Below are positions 16,272 through 25,521 of a stretch of DNA of 64,000 nt, piece after piece. Positions within the stretch are counted from its first letter, which is position 1. Every line of letters starts with the position of its first letter. This stretch comes from Amycolatopsis sp. CA-126428. GTDB lineage: Bacteria; Actinomycetota; Actinomycetes; Mycobacteriales; Pseudonocardiaceae. The DNA lies in NCBI RefSeq assembly GCF_002904335.1, contig NZ_PPHF01000139.1, forward strand, positions 1-64,000, written 5' to 3'. The position numbers were made by a program, and so were the translations under genes. Under the pieces are notes generated by a model. The model was not told the origin of the DNA. It was given only the letters and a program-made list of their open reading frames with translations, and searched no databases.

Positions 16272-18386
16272 ATGCCTAATCTCGAATTCGTGAAACGTCG
16301 CCGGGGCGTGGTCCCTTTTGCCGGGTTGTGTGCGCTCGCCGGAATTCTGGTGGCCGGGACGATGGCGCCCGCCGCCATCGGGGCGGGCCTGCTGTCCAAT
16401 CAGGTCAGCGATTCGGTGGACGCCATTTCCGCCCGGCTCGCCGCGGCCGACCTGCCGCTGACCACGACCGTGACCGACCGCGATGGCACCCCCATCGCGA
16501 CGCTCTACGCGCAGTACCGCCTCCCGGTCACCGCGGCCGGGATCGCGACCACGATGAAGGCCGCGATCATCGCCATCGAGGACCGCCGGTTCTACACCGA
16601 AGGCGGCGTCGACCTGCAAGGCATGCTCCGCGCGGCGGTCAACGACAGCACCGGCGGCGCACTGCAGGGCGCGTCGACGATCACGCAGCAGGACGTCAAG
16701 AACTACCTCATCAACGTCGTCGACCGGAACGACCCCGCGGCCCAGCAGGCCGACCGCGAGGATTCGCTCGCCCGCAAGCTGCGGGAGGCGAAAATGGCCG
16801 TCCAGCTCAACGACACCATGAGCAAGGACGACATTCTGGCGAATTACCTCAATGTGGTCGAATTCAGCGGAACCGTGTATGGGGTCGGCGCGGCGGCCCA
16901 GGCGTATTTCGGGACAACGGCGGACAAACTGACCGTGCCCCAGGCGGCACTGCTCGCCGGAATGGTGAACAACCCCAGCGTCTACAACCCGTACACCCAC
17001 CCGGACAAGGCGCTGCAGCGCCGCAACCTCGTCATCGACGGCATGGTCGCCAACGGCTCCATCCCGGCCTCGTACGCGGCAACGGCGAAGGCCGCCCCGC
17101 TCGGGCTGCTGCCGAACGGCCCGGTCACGCCGTCCGGCACGTGCCTCGGCGCGGCCCCGGACGCCGGATTCTTCTGCGCCTACGCGGAAAGCTACCTGGT
17201 GCACGCCGGGTTCACCGCCGACCGGCTGGCCACCGGCGGGTACACGATCAAGACCACCCTCGACCCGCGCGTCTCGCAGGTCGCCAAGGACGCCGTCGAC
17301 GCGAACGTGCCGACCACCCAGGACGGCGTGGCCAACACCTTCGCCGTCGTCCAGCCGGGCCAGGACGGGCACCCGGTGCTCGCCATGGTCGCGAACCGCG
17401 ACTACGGCACCGATCCGGCGCGGGGCCAGACGTCGACCGACATCGTCGCCGACGCGAGCAACGAGTTCGGCGCGGGCTCGTCGTTCAAGATCTTCACCTC
17501 GGCCGCGGCGCTCGTCACCGGCCAGGCGGGCCTGAACACCCCGCTGCCCAACCCGGACAGCCAGTGCTTCCCGGTGCCGGACGCGCATTCGTCCTGCTAC
17601 ACCGTCCACAACGACGGCCACTACGCGGACCCGATCACCCTCGCCGACGGGCTGGCGACGTCGCCGAACGTCGCCTTCGTCGGGCTCGAGAGCCAGGTCG
17701 GGATGCCTGCCGTGCTCGACATGGCCTACAAGCTCGGGCTGCGCACCACCCTCGCGACCAACGACGCCGGCCGCACGCCGGACCCGAAGTCCGGCAACCC
17801 GCAGTACCGCGAGCCGCAGTCGCAGTACTTCCGGAACCTGCTGTCGTTCACCCTCGGCAACAGCCCGGTGAGCCCGCTGGAGATGGCCAACGTCTCGGCG
17901 ACGCTGATGAGCGGCGGCGTGTGGTGCCCGCCGAACCCGATCCTGTCGGTGACCGACCGGGACGGCAACGCCGTGCCGGTCGCGCAGCAGGCGTGCGAGC
18001 GGGTCATCCCCCAGGGCGTGGCGGACACCCTGGAAGCGGGGCTGAGCAAGGACACCACGAGCGGCACGTCCGCCGAAGCGGCCCGCGCGGCCGGCTGGAC
18101 CCGGCCCGACATCGGCAAGACGGGCACCACGCAGCTGAGCGAATCGGTCGCCTTCGTCGGCGGTGTCGACGGCTACGCGGTGTCGTCCATGGTGTTCGCC
18201 GACGGGCCGCACCCGCGGGAGATCTGCCCGGGCACGCCGGTGCACCTCGGCGACTGCGGCCACGGCGCGTTCGGCGGCACGGTCGCCGCGCCGCCGTACT
18301 TCCACGCCATGAGCCGGCTGCTGGCCGGGGTCCCCGACCAGCCGATCCCGCCCGCCGATCCGGCGTACCTGGCGGCGCGGTCGTGA
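16272..18386 (+). CDS. Class A penicillin-binding protein (bifunctional)
   Basis: A 704-residue peptidoglycan synthase with an N-terminal membrane anchor (residues 14-36). The GT51 glycosyltransferase domain contains the catalytic Glu at about residue 103 (AIEDRRFYTEGGVD) and GASTITQQDVKNYL. The transpeptidase domain has the acyl-serine motif SSFK (S403-K406), SPN at about 464 and KTGTT at 616. All three penicillin-binding motifs are intact. It lacks the long Pro/Gly-rich tail of many actinobacterial PonA proteins. It acts in the periplasmic space at the membrane in wall synthesis, possibly as a secondary class A enzyme. Confidence 0.93.
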   Translation: MPNLEFVKRRRGVVPFAGLCALAGILVAGTMAPAAIGAGLLSNQVSDSVDAISARLAAADLPLTTTVTDRDGTPIATLYAQYRLPVTAAGIATTMKAAIIAIEDRRFYTEGGVDLQGMLRAAVNDSTGGALQGASTITQQDVKNYLINVVDRNDPAAQQADREDSLARKLREAKMAVQLNDTMSKDDILANYLNVVEFSGTVYGVGAAAQAYFGTTADKLTVPQAALLAGMVNNPSVYNPYTHPDKALQRRNLVIDGMVANGSIPASYAATAKAAPLGLLPNGPVTPSGTCLGAAPDAGFFCAYAESYLVHAGFTADRLATGGYTIKTTLDPRVSQVAKDAVDANVPTTQDGVANTFAVVQPGQDGHPVLAMVANRDYGTDPARGQTSTDIVADASNEFGAGSSFKIFTSAAALVTGQAGLNTPLPNPDSQCFPVPDAHSSCYTVHNDGHYADPITLADGLATSPNVAFVGLESQVGMPAVLDMAYKLGLRTTLATNDAGRTPDPKSGNPQYREPQSQYFRNLLSFTLGNSPVSPLEMANVSATLMSGGVWCPPNPILSVTDRDGNAVPVAQQACERVIPQGVADTLEAGLSKDTTSGTSAEAARAAGWTRPDIGKTGTTQLSESVAFVGGVDGYAVSSMVFADGPHPREICPGTPVHLGDCGHGAFGGTVAAPPYFHAMSRLLAGVPDQPIPPADPAYLAARS

Positions 18387-18387
18387 C

Positions 18388-18813
18388 CTACCGCGGTTCG
18401 AGGAAGACGAGCGGGATCTCGCGCTCGGTCTTCGTCTGGTACTGCGCGTAGTTCTTGAAGTCGGCGGTGATCTTCGGCCACAGCCGGGCACGCTCGTCGG
18501 CGTCGGCGACGCGGGCGCGCATCGGCCGCTTCGGGCCACCCTTCAGTGAGACCTCGACGTCGGGGTTGGCGCGCAGGTTGAGGAACCACGCGGGGTGCGT
18601 GTCGTCGCCACCCCGCGACGCCACGACGACCACCGCGTCACCCTCCTGGTGGGGCGAGGTGAGCAGCACCGACCGCGGCTGCCCGCTCTTGCGGCCGACG
18701 GTGGTGAGCTCCAGGACGGGCATGGCGACCTGCCAGCCCACCCGCCCACCGGTGAGCTTGATCAGGCCGCGGTGCACGGTGTTCATCGCCTTCAGAGCGA
18801 AGTCGCTTGGCAT
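18388..18813 (-). CDS. F420-type nitroreductase-family deazaflavin-dependent oxidoreductase
   Basis: A 141-residue split-barrel protein related to Mycobacterium Ddn: LELTTVGRKSGQPRSVLLT near the N-terminus, then VVVVASRGGDDTHPAWFLNLRANPDVEV and a C-terminal FLEP. These are hallmark residues of the F420H2-dependent quinone reductase group. Monocistronic; it ends one base after the PBP stop on the other strand. The substrate is not known; quinones or nitro compounds are typical. Confidence 0.9.
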   Translation of the reverse strand: MPSDFALKAMNTVHRGLIKLTGGRVGWQVAMPVLELTTVGRKSGQPRSVLLTSPHQEGDAVVVVASRGGDDTHPAWFLNLRANPDVEVSLKGGPKRPMRARVADADERARLWPKITADFKNYAQYQTKTEREIPLVFLEPR

Positions 18814-18970
18814 GATCCCAATCTAGTCCCGCGGCTTCCGGCGTCGCGGTACGGCCCGAATGTCCGGTTCGCCGGAGGCCGGTCCGGACAGGATCGGCAA
18901 AACCGCCCCGGCAACCGGCAACGGTGTGCGAGGCTGCGCGGCGAAGGAAGAACCGGAAGAGAGAAGACCG

Positions 18971-19378
18971 ATGCTGATCTGGGGCTGGCGTACGCGCATC
19001 TACGTGCTGGCGATGACGACGTTCTTGTGCGGCCGGTGCGGTAACCCGGCTTCGCACGCGGTGCGCAAGGCGGTCACGAAGTTCACGCTGTTCTTCATCC
19101 CGCTGTTCCCGATCAGCGTCAAGTACACGGCGCAGTGCACGTTCTGCGGGATCGAGAACCGCATCCCGAAGGAGGACGCGCTCCGGCTGCAGGCCCAGGA
19201 GGAACAGGGCCAGGCCCAGCAGCAGGCGGCGCCGGGGTATCCGCCGCACCCTTCGCAGGGTGGTGCTTCGCAGGGTGGATTCCCGCAGCAGGGGTACCCG
19301 CAGCACCCGTCCCAGCCGCAGGGGTTCCCGCAGCCGGGTCCGCAGCAGCAGGGCCAGTTCCCGCAGCAGGGTCAGTAG
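18971..19378 (+). CDS. Zinc-ribbon protein with Gln/Pro-rich tail
   Basis: 135 residues. The N-terminal 75 residues contain two CxxC pairs (CGRCGNPASH and CTFCGIENR) around a hydrophobic segment (FTLFFIPLFPISV), a pattern seen in actinobacterial zinc-ribbon membrane-associated proteins. The C-terminal 60 residues are low-complexity Gln/Pro/Gly repeats (QQGYPQHPSQPQGFPQ-like) and are probably disordered. The ATG at 18971 follows GAAGAGAGAAG. Function unknown. Confidence 0.75.
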   Translation: MLIWGWRTRIYVLAMTTFLCGRCGNPASHAVRKAVTKFTLFFIPLFPISVKYTAQCTFCGIENRIPKEDALRLQAQEEQGQAQQQAAPGYPPHPSQGGASQGGFPQQGYPQHPSQPQGFPQPGPQQQGQFPQQGQ

Positions 19379-19391
19379 GCATCGGCCCGTC

Positions 19392-19424
19392 GGCGGCGGT
19401 CTGGTGAATGCCCGGACCGCCGCC
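19392..19424 (+). terminator. Hairpin terminator after the zinc-ribbon gene
   Basis: GGCGGCGGTC pairs with GACCGCCGCC across a 13-base loop, 13 bases after the TAG at 19376. Confidence 0.65.
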
Positions 19425-19583
19425 GCGCCTGTCTTCGGTTCGGGAATTTCCGGCAGCGGCAAGGGGTTTGGCAGGTCGCCCGGCGCCTTCATCCCGGCGG
19501 CCGACTCGCGCCGTTGCGGGCCAGCCGTCTTCGTGGCGGTGGGACTTCTCTGTGCAGTTGTCAAACATCCGCCGGTCGCCGGG

Positions 19584-19874
19584 TCAGGCGGCCGATCTGT
19601 GCTCGGGGTTGATCAGGGCTTGGCCTGCCGGTGTCAGGATCGCCGGGACGAGCTGGCCCGGGTGGCCGGGGCGGGCCGCGCGGACCAGGCCCTGGTGGGC
19701 CAGTGCGTGGGCGGCGAACTGGTCGCCGCACGACAGGCCGTCGATGAACAGGTCCGGCTCGCTGCTGCAGGAGACCCGGCCGCGGCCCGCGCCGACTGCT
19801 CGGAGCATCGCCCGCACCCGGTGGTTGACGACGGGGTGCGCTGCCGGTGAGCCGGTCTTCTCGTTCCCGTTCAT
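19584..19874 (-). CDS. Small conserved hypothetical protein
   Basis: 96 residues, starting at an ATG preceded by GGGAGGGACC. The central region has CSSEPDLFIDGLSCGDQFAAHALAH, with two Cys and three His that could bind metal. The C-terminus (LVPAILTPAGQALI) resembles a winged-helix tail. No domain is recognised. It lies downstream of ssb on the same strand with a 169-bp gap. The 205-bp interval on its other side holds only a terminator. Confidence 0.55.
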   Translation of the reverse strand: MNGNEKTGSPAAHPVVNHRVRAMLRAVGAGRGRVSCSSEPDLFIDGLSCGDQFAAHALAHQGLVRAARPGHPGQLVPAILTPAGQALINPEHRSAA

Positions 19875-20043
19875 GTCGGTCCCTCCCGCTCGTGGTTCGG
19901 CCTCTATACCTGCGTCGAACCGGTGGGCGGGATTTCGACAGCGGGTGCGGCCGGAGCGTTCCCTCATCGTCACCGCAGGCGATCCAGCGCGGGTCGAAGC
20001 CTCATCGACAGGTGTTCGGAGGCCGGGCGCGAACGGATGGGGC

Positions 20044-20478
20044 TCAGAAGGGTGGCCCGCCCGCCCCCACCGGTTCCGGCGTCCAGGCGCTGCTCCCTTC
20101 GCCACCCGTCGCGCGGCTGACCTTGGTCACCTTGGCGGTGGCGTACCGCAGGGACGGCCCGATCTCCTCCACCTCCAGCTCCACGACCGTGCGCTTCTCG
20201 CCCTCCTTCGTTTCGTACGACCGCTGTCTCAGCCGGCCGTGGACGACCACGCGAGCGCCGCGCGCCAGCGACTCGGCGACGTTTTCCGCGTACTCCCGCC
20301 ACAAACTGCAGCGCAGGAACAGCGCGTCGCCGTCGCGCCAGGCGCCGGACTCGCGGTCGAACAGCCGCGGGGTGCTCGCGACCGTGAAGTTCGCGACCGC
20401 CGAGCCGGCCGGGGTGAAGCGCAGTTCGGGGTCGCCCGTCAGGTTGCCGACCACGGTGACCGTCGTTTCGCCTGCCAT
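20044..20478 (-). CDS. ssb: Single-stranded DNA-binding protein (second copy type)
   Basis: A 144-residue SSB: the OB fold begins TTVTVVGNLTGDPELRFTPAG, with conserved LFLRCSLWREYAENVAESLARGARVVVHGRLRQRSYE. The C-terminus ends GGPPF: the terminal PPF is kept, but the acidic run that normally precedes it (DDDIPF) is absent, as is the long Gly-rich linker. The short length and lack of rpsF/rpsR neighbours suggest a secondary SsbB-like protein used outside core replication. GAGGAGAG precedes the ATG. Confidence 0.92.
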   Translation of the reverse strand: MAGETTVTVVGNLTGDPELRFTPAGSAVANFTVASTPRLFDRESGAWRDGDALFLRCSLWREYAENVAESLARGARVVVHGRLRQRSYETKEGEKRTVVELEVEEIGPSLRYATAKVTKVSRATGGEGSSAWTPEPVGAGGPPF

Positions 20479-20603
20479 CGGTCTCTCCTCGTCTTCCGGG
20501 TGCGGGGTGCACCGCTCTTGCCGATGAGGAGAGCACGGGGGTCCGACAATTCCGGGCCGGGCGACGAGATGCCGGCACCCGGCCGGGCTGGTTACCTGCC
20601 GCC

Positions 20604-21215
20604 ATGCCGACGGCGTTTCAGAAGGAGCTCGTCACGCTCGCCCACCGGCTCGCGGACCTGTGCGACCTCGTCGCGATCGCGCTCGAGGAGGCCACTCGCT
20701 CGGTGCTGGAAAGTGACCACACGCTGGGCGGACGTGCGCGGGAGCAAGGGGCGGCGGTGACCTCGCTCGGGGCCGCGTGCGAGGACCAGGCGTGTGCGTT
20801 GCTGGCCCTCCACGCGCCGCGGGAGGCGGAGGTGAAGGCGGTCGTCGCGGCCGTGCACACCGCCGCGGATCTCACTCGGATGGGTGGTCTTGCGCGGGAG
20901 GTCGCCGAGGCGCGGGGGCCCGTGCCGGCGGAGGTGCGGCCCGCGCTGGGCCGGCTCGGCGGGCACGCGGTGGCCGCCGCGCGGGCCCTGCGGGTGGTGC
21001 TGGTCGGTGGGGACGGGACCGGGCTCGGGGACGCGGTGTCGCTCGTGGGGTCGGCCGAGCGGGAGGTGCGGGCGTGGGCGGACGGCCGGGAGGGACCGCG
21101 CGCGGCCGGTTTCGCGGTGGAGCTCGCTTTGCTCGCCGCGGTCTACGGCCGGTTCGCCGCGACGGCGGCCAGGATCGGGCGCCGGGCCAAGGGATCCACG
21201 CCGGTCGAGGCTTGA
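20604..21215 (+). CDS. PhoU-domain protein
   Basis: 203 residues, all helical. The N-terminal repeat (FQKELVTLAHRLADLCDLVAIALEEATRSVLESD) and the ALLALHAPREAEVKAVVAAVHTAADLTRMGGLA segment match the PhoU helix-bundle domain, which in phosphate control links the Pst transporter to PhoR. No pst or phoPR genes are nearby, so it may be an accessory PhoU acting on another system. It is divergent from ssb. Confidence 0.75.
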   Translation: MPTAFQKELVTLAHRLADLCDLVAIALEEATRSVLESDHTLGGRAREQGAAVTSLGAACEDQACALLALHAPREAEVKAVVAAVHTAADLTRMGGLAREVAEARGPVPAEVRPALGRLGGHAVAAARALRVVLVGGDGTGLGDAVSLVGSAEREVRAWADGREGPRAAGFAVELALLAAVYGRFAATAARIGRRAKGSTPVEA

Positions 21216-21317
21216 CCGCTCGGTCGGTGGGGCGCAGTGGCTGGCCGACCGGTACCCAACACCTTCAGGACGCCGCCCTGCCGCGCCCCGGCGGCCATCC
21301 CGACTACCGTGGCGGGC

Positions 21318-22322
21318 ATGAGCAACACCGAGGCCGCCCCCGCCGAACTCGCCTGTGGCGATCGGCCCGCGGCCGCCGATCCCGATCGGCCCGTGGTCGA
21401 GGTGCTCGCTCCGCGGGCGGTGCCGCTCGGCGGGCCGCGGGCGATGCGGGTGCGGCGGACCCTGCCGCAGCGGTCGCGGTCGCTGATCGGCGCCTGGTGC
21501 TTCGCCGACCACTACGGCCCCGACGAGGTCAGCGGGCCCGGGGCGATGGACGTCGCGCCGCATCCGCACACCGGGCTCCAGACCGTCAGCTGGCTGTTTT
21601 CCGGCGAGATCGAACACCGCGACAGCCTGGGCACGCACGCGATGGTCCGGCCCGGCGAACTGAACCTGATGACCGGCGGGCACGGCATCTGCCACTCCGA
21701 AGTCTCGACCGCCGCCACGAAGACGCTGCACGGCGTCCAGCTCTGGGTGGCCCTGCCCGAGCGGCACCGCGACACGGCGCCGGCGTTCGACCACTACGTC
21801 CCCTCGGTGAACCGGATCGAGGGCGCGGAAATCCGCGTGTTCCTCGGCTCGCTGGCCGGCCGGACGTCGCCGATCCCGACGTTCAGCCCGCTGCTGGGCG
21901 CGGAAGTCGTGCTGGGGCCGGACGCCCACATGTCCCTCGGCGTGGACCCCGGCTTCGAGCACGGCGTGCTGGCCGACACCGGCGACGTCGAAGTGGCCGG
22001 GACCCGCGTCCGGACGGCGGAGCTGGGCTACGTCGGCACCGGGGTGCGGTCGCTGACCCTGAGCAACCGCGGCACCGAACCGGCCCGGTTCCTGCTGCTG
22101 GGCGGCACGCCGTTCGACGAAGAGATCCTGATGTGGTGGAACTTCGTCGGCCGCACCCACGAAGAGATCGCCGCGTTCCGCGAAGCGTGGCAAGCCGGGT
22201 CGGAACAGTTCGGCAGCGTCACCGGCTATGCGGGCGAGCGCTTGCCCGCTCCCCCGCTGCCGGCGGTCCGCATCAAACCCCGCCGCAACCCCGGGTCAGG
22301 CCAGGAAACCGCCCACGGCTGA
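21318..22322 (+). CDS. Pirin-family cupin protein
   Basis: A 334-residue bicupin of the pirin family. The N-terminal metal site is formed by HPHTGLQTVSW, HRDSLG and the ELNLMTGGHGICHSE segment (His/His/His/Glu ligands). The C-terminal cupin carries LLLGGTPFDEEILMWWNFVG. Bacterial pirins act as metal-dependent dioxygenases or as regulators of pyruvate metabolism; this one cannot be assigned further. The ATG at 21318 is preferred over an in-frame start 27 codons upstream, because conservation begins after it. Confidence 0.88.
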   Translation: MSNTEAAPAELACGDRPAAADPDRPVVEVLAPRAVPLGGPRAMRVRRTLPQRSRSLIGAWCFADHYGPDEVSGPGAMDVAPHPHTGLQTVSWLFSGEIEHRDSLGTHAMVRPGELNLMTGGHGICHSEVSTAATKTLHGVQLWVALPERHRDTAPAFDHYVPSVNRIEGAEIRVFLGSLAGRTSPIPTFSPLLGAEVVLGPDAHMSLGVDPGFEHGVLADTGDVEVAGTRVRTAELGYVGTGVRSLTLSNRGTEPARFLLLGGTPFDEEILMWWNFVGRTHEEIAAFREAWQAGSEQFGSVTGYAGERLPAPPLPAVRIKPRRNPGSGQETAHG

Positions 22323-23141
22323 CCCGAACGCGGGCGCGTCGTCCAGCCACGGGTAGTGCACGACGCCGGGCAGGACGACCGCGCGGGCGTCCGGGAACAG
22401 CGCGGCGAAGCGGTCCGCGACGGCCGGGCCGGCGATCCAGTCCAGTTCGCCGGCCAGCACCAGCACCGGAGCGGTGACGGCGCCGAGCTCGGCGCGGGTC
22501 GTCTCGGGCTCGAAGGCGCCGTCAGAGTTGTAGATCCGGGCGGCCGCACCGTTGCGCTGGCCTGCTTCGCCGGCTTGGTGCTGCCGGGCCGCGGCATCCC
22601 AGCGGCCGTAGTACAGCGGCGCGAAGGCGGCCCAGTCCGCGCTGGTCGCCTTCTTCGCGGCGATCGATTCGTAGGCGGCGGCCGCGCCGGCGAACCAGGG
22701 AGCGCCGGCCCGCCGGGCCATGATCCGCCGCCGTTCCCCGGGCGGTACGTCGAAGCCGACGGCTCGCGGGCTCGGCGCGATCAGCGCGAGCCGGCTCAAG
22801 CGCCGCGGATAGCGGGCCGCGTACCGGACGGCCAGGCTCGCCCCGGCCGAGTGCCCGAGGAGGTCGAAGCGTTCGAGGCCGAGGTGCTTGCGCAGCGCCT
22901 CGACGTCCTCGACCTGACGGTCACACCGGTAGGTGGCGGGGTCGGCGGGCACTTCCGAGTCGCCGGTGCCGCGGAGGTCCAGCACGGCGAGGCGGCGCCG
23001 GGTGGTCAGGCCGCCGAGGTCGCCGAGGTAGCGGCCGGCCCGCATCGGGCCGCCGGGCAGGCAGACCACCGGCGGCCCGGCGCCCGGCCCGGAGAGGTGG
23101 ACGACGAGCGCGGTTCCGTCCGGCGCGGAGAAGATCGGCAC
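22296..23141 (-). CDS. Alpha/beta hydrolase, proline iminopeptidase-like
   Basis: 281 residues. The lid-bearing a/b-hydrolase features are VVCLPGGPMRAGRYLGDLGG (oxyanion loop), the nucleophile elbow LLGHSAGA, the acid in VLVLAGELDWIAG, and the catalytic His in VVLPGVVHYPW. The PGGP segment and length resemble proline iminopeptidases, but many small-ester hydrolases share them. The GTG at 23141 is selected where conserved sequence starts (PIFSAPDGTALV). It overlaps the convergent pirin gene by 27 bases. Confidence 0.82.
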   Translation of the reverse strand: MPIFSAPDGTALVVHLSGPGAGPPVVCLPGGPMRAGRYLGDLGGLTTRRRLAVLDLRGTGDSEVPADPATYRCDRQVEDVEALRKHLGLERFDLLGHSAGASLAVRYAARYPRRLSRLALIAPSPRAVGFDVPPGERRRIMARRAGAPWFAGAAAAYESIAAKKATSADWAAFAPLYYGRWDAAARQHQAGEAGQRNGAAARIYNSDGAFEPETTRAELGAVTAPVLVLAGELDWIAGPAVADRFAALFPDARAVVLPGVVHYPWLDDAPAFGSAVGGFLA

Positions 23142-23180
23142 GCCCCGACCCTGGCATCCCCGGGCCCGGGGAAACAAGCT

Positions 23181-23843
23181 TCACCGCTCCCGGGCTAGAT
23201 AGGCCTCCAGCGTCGCCATCCGGTGGCCGCGCGCGAACCGCTCCACCTCGTCCGGTTCCGCCCCGCCCTCGATCAGCGCCAGCAGCCGCTCGTGCTCCTC
23301 GACCGACTCCGGCGCCCGGCCCGGCACCGACGTGAACGTGCTGTCGCGGACCGCCGCCAGCCGGGTCCAGCAGCGCTGGACCAGGTCGGCCAGGTTCGGG
23401 TTGGGACAGGCGCCGAACAGCACCTCGTGGAACTCGGCGTTCAGCGCGGTGAACGCCACCGGGTCGAACTCGGCGAGGCTGCGGCGCATCCGGTCGTTCA
23501 GCGCGCGGGCCCGCCCCAGCGCCTCGGCCGTCAGCAGCGGCGCCGCGAGGCCGGTGGCCGCGCCCTCGACGATCGCCACCGTCTGCATCGCGTGCTGGTA
23601 GGCGACCGGATCGATGGCCACCACCCGGGCGCCGACGTTCCGCTCGAACTCGATCAGCTCCTCGGCCTCCAGCCGGCGCAGAGCCTCGCGGACCGGCACC
23701 GCGCTGACGTCGAGCTCGCGGCCGATCTGGTCGAGCACCAGCCGATAGCCGGGCCCGTAGCGCCCTTCGAGGATCCGGGCCTTGATCGTCTCGTAGGCCA
23801 GCTGCGACTTGGTGACCGGTCTTCCCGCGGACGCGCCAATCAT
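23181..23843 (-). CDS. GntR-family (FadR-type) regulator
   Basis: 220 residues. The N-terminal winged helix contains ETIKARILEGRYGPGYRLVLDQIGRELDVSAVPVREALRRLEAEEL, followed by an FCD-type helical ligand domain with metal-binding residues of the usual spacing (ALNAEFHEVLF ... EEHERLLALIEGG). It is divergent from the ThDP enzyme gene. A perfect 12-bp palindrome lies just before the start. An in-frame ATG at 23855 would overlap that palindrome, so 23843 is preferred. Confidence 0.88.
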   Translation of the reverse strand: MIGASAGRPVTKSQLAYETIKARILEGRYGPGYRLVLDQIGRELDVSAVPVREALRRLEAEELIEFERNVGARVVAIDPVAYQHAMQTVAIVEGAATGLAAPLLTAEALGRARALNDRMRRSLAEFDPVAFTALNAEFHEVLFGACPNPNLADLVQRCWTRLAAVRDSTFTSVPGRAPESVEEHERLLALIEGGAEPDEVERFARGHRMATLEAYLARER

Positions 23844-23850
23844 GTAGGAA

Positions 23851-23862
23851 ACCATATATGGT
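23851..23862. promoter_or_regulatory. GntR operator-like palindrome
   Basis: ACCATATATGGT, perfect 12-bp symmetry, AT-rich in a GC-rich region, 8 bases before the GntR start and 34 before the ThDP enzyme start. It probably serves both divergent genes. Confidence 0.65.
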
Positions 23863-23895
23863 CCGCCGGCGAGTGACCCCCAGGAGGCGATGCCG

Positions 23896-25521
23896 ATGTC
23901 CCCGGTGATCCCGACCGCGGCCGATCTGATCGTCGGCGGGCTGCGCGCCCACGGCGTCGACACCGTCTTCGGCCTGCCCGGCGTGCAGACCTACGACCTG
24001 TTCGACAGCCTCGCCCGCACCGGCGGCGACATCCGCGTGATCGGCGCCCGGCACGAACAGACCGTCGCCTACATGGCGTTCGGGTACGCGCAGGCGACCG
24101 GCCGCACCGGCGTCTGCACCGTCGTCCCCGGCCCCGGCGTCCTCAACGCATCCGCCGCGTTGCTCTCGGCACACGGGGCCAGCGCACCCGTGCTGTGCCT
24201 CACCGCCGAGATCCCGCGCGCGTACCTCGGCCGCGGGCTCGGGCACCTGCACGAAATGCCCGACCAGCTGGCGACCCTGCGCTCGATCACCAAGTGGTCG
24301 GCGCTGGTCGAGCACCCGGTGGAGGTGCCGGACGCACTGGCGACGGCGTTCCGGGAAGCGGCCGGCGGGCGGCCCCGGCCGGTTTCGCTGGCGGTGCCGT
24401 GGGACGTGCTCGGCCTGCGCGCGCCGGCCGCGGTCACCGGCCCGCTGCCGCTGCCCCGGCCGGCCGTCGACCCGGCCGGCGTGGAGGAAGCCGCGGAACT
24501 CCTGCGCTCGGCGAAGCACCCGATGATCATGGTGGGGGGCGGCGCCCGGCACGCCGCCGCCGAGGTGCGGGCGCTGGCGGAGCGGCTGCAGGCGCCGGTG
24601 GTGCCGTTCCGCGGCGGACGCGGCATCGTGGGCGACGACCACCCGCTCGGCTTCACCTGCGTCTCGGGTTTCGAACGGTGGGCCGAGACCGACGTCGTGA
24701 TCGGCATCGGCTCGCGGATGGAGCTGTCGTGGTTCCGCTGGCCGGGCAAGCCCGCCGGCCTGAAGACGATCCTGCTCGACATCGACCCGCGGCAGGCGAC
24801 CCGGCTCGAAGCGGACGTCGCGATCATCGCCGACGCCGCCGACGCGACGGCCGCGCTCACCGCCGCCGCCGGTCCACAACGGACGGACCGGACGGCGGAG
24901 TTCACCGCGCTGAAAGCCACCGTGACCGAGCGCGTCACCGACGTCGGGCCGGAACTGGAGTACCTCCGGGCGATCCGGGACGTGCTCCCGCGCGACGGCT
25001 TCTTCGTCGAGGAGATCTGCCAGGTCGGCTTCGCGTCCTACTTCGGGTTCGAGGTCTACGCCCCGCGCACGTTCGTCACCTGTGGCCACCAGGGCACGCT
25101 CGGCTTCGGCTACCCGACGGCGCTGGGCGTGCAGGCGGCCTTCCCCGGCCGTCCGGTGGTTGCGGTGGCCGGCGACGGCGGGTTCATGTTCGCCGCGCAG
25201 GAACTCGCCACCGCCGTCCAATACGGACTCAACGTCGTCGCGGTGGTGTTCGACAACGGCTACTACGGCAACGTCCACCTCGACCAGGAGCGGCTGTTCG
25301 AGGGCCGCGCGCTGGGCGGGCGGCTGGGCAACCCGGACTTCGCCCGGCTCGCCGACACGTTCGGCGCGCTCGGCCTGACCGCCCGCACCCCGGACGACCT
25401 GCGCGGCGCACTGGACAAGGCGTTCGCCGCGGGCCGGCCGGCGGTGGTGCACGTGCCGTGCGAACTGGGCGTCGGTGCGTCGCCGTGGAAGTACCTGATG
25501 CCGAATTCGGACCGCAGCTAG
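23896..25521 (+). CDS. Thiamine-diphosphate enzyme, acetolactate synthase-like
   Basis: 541 residues. The Pyr domain has the activating Glu in ARHEQTVAYMAFGYAQATG. A central domain is followed by the PP domain with the ThDP/Mg motif GDGGFMFAAQEL ... FDNGYYGN. No FAD-site or regulatory-subunit gene is visible. The substrate could be a 2-oxo acid, as in benzoylformate decarboxylase-, acetolactate synthase- or sulfopyruvate decarboxylase-like enzymes; sequence alone does not decide. AGGAGG at 23882-23887 is 8 bases before the ATG at 23896 but only 2 before an ATG at 23890. It shares CTAG with the convergent decarboxylase stop. Confidence 0.85.
   Translation: MSPVIPTAADLIVGGLRAHGVDTVFGLPGVQTYDLFDSLARTGGDIRVIGARHEQTVAYMAFGYAQATGRTGVCTVVPGPGVLNASAALLSAHGASAPVLCLTAEIPRAYLGRGLGHLHEMPDQLATLRSITKWSALVEHPVEVPDALATAFREAAGGRPRPVSLAVPWDVLGLRAPAAVTGPLPLPRPAVDPAGVEEAAELLRSAKHPMIMVGGGARHAAAEVRALAERLQAPVVPFRGGRGIVGDDHPLGFTCVSGFERWAETDVVIGIGSRMELSWFRWPGKPAGLKTILLDIDPRQATRLEADVAIIADAADATAALTAAAGPQRTDRTAEFTALKATVTERVTDVGPELEYLRAIRDVLPRDGFFVEEICQVGFASYFGFEVYAPRTFVTCGHQGTLGFGYPTALGVQAAFPGRPVVAVAGDGGFMFAAQELATAVQYGLNVVAVVFDNGYYGNVHLDQERLFEGRALGGRLGNPDFARLADTFGALGLTARTPDDLRGALDKAFAAGRPAVVHVPCELGVGASPWKYLMPNSDRS

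Noticed and set aside
15225..18539. Minus-strand open frame of about 1100 codons over the permease and PBP genes
   Set aside because: Low-complexity Arg/Gly/Asp/His composition, no motif, and real PBP motifs on the plus strand.
20486..20528. CTCTCCTC and GAGGAGAG inverted repeat before ssb
   Set aside because: One arm is the ssb ribosome-binding site; the arms are purine-rich and short with a long spacer, so chance is likely.
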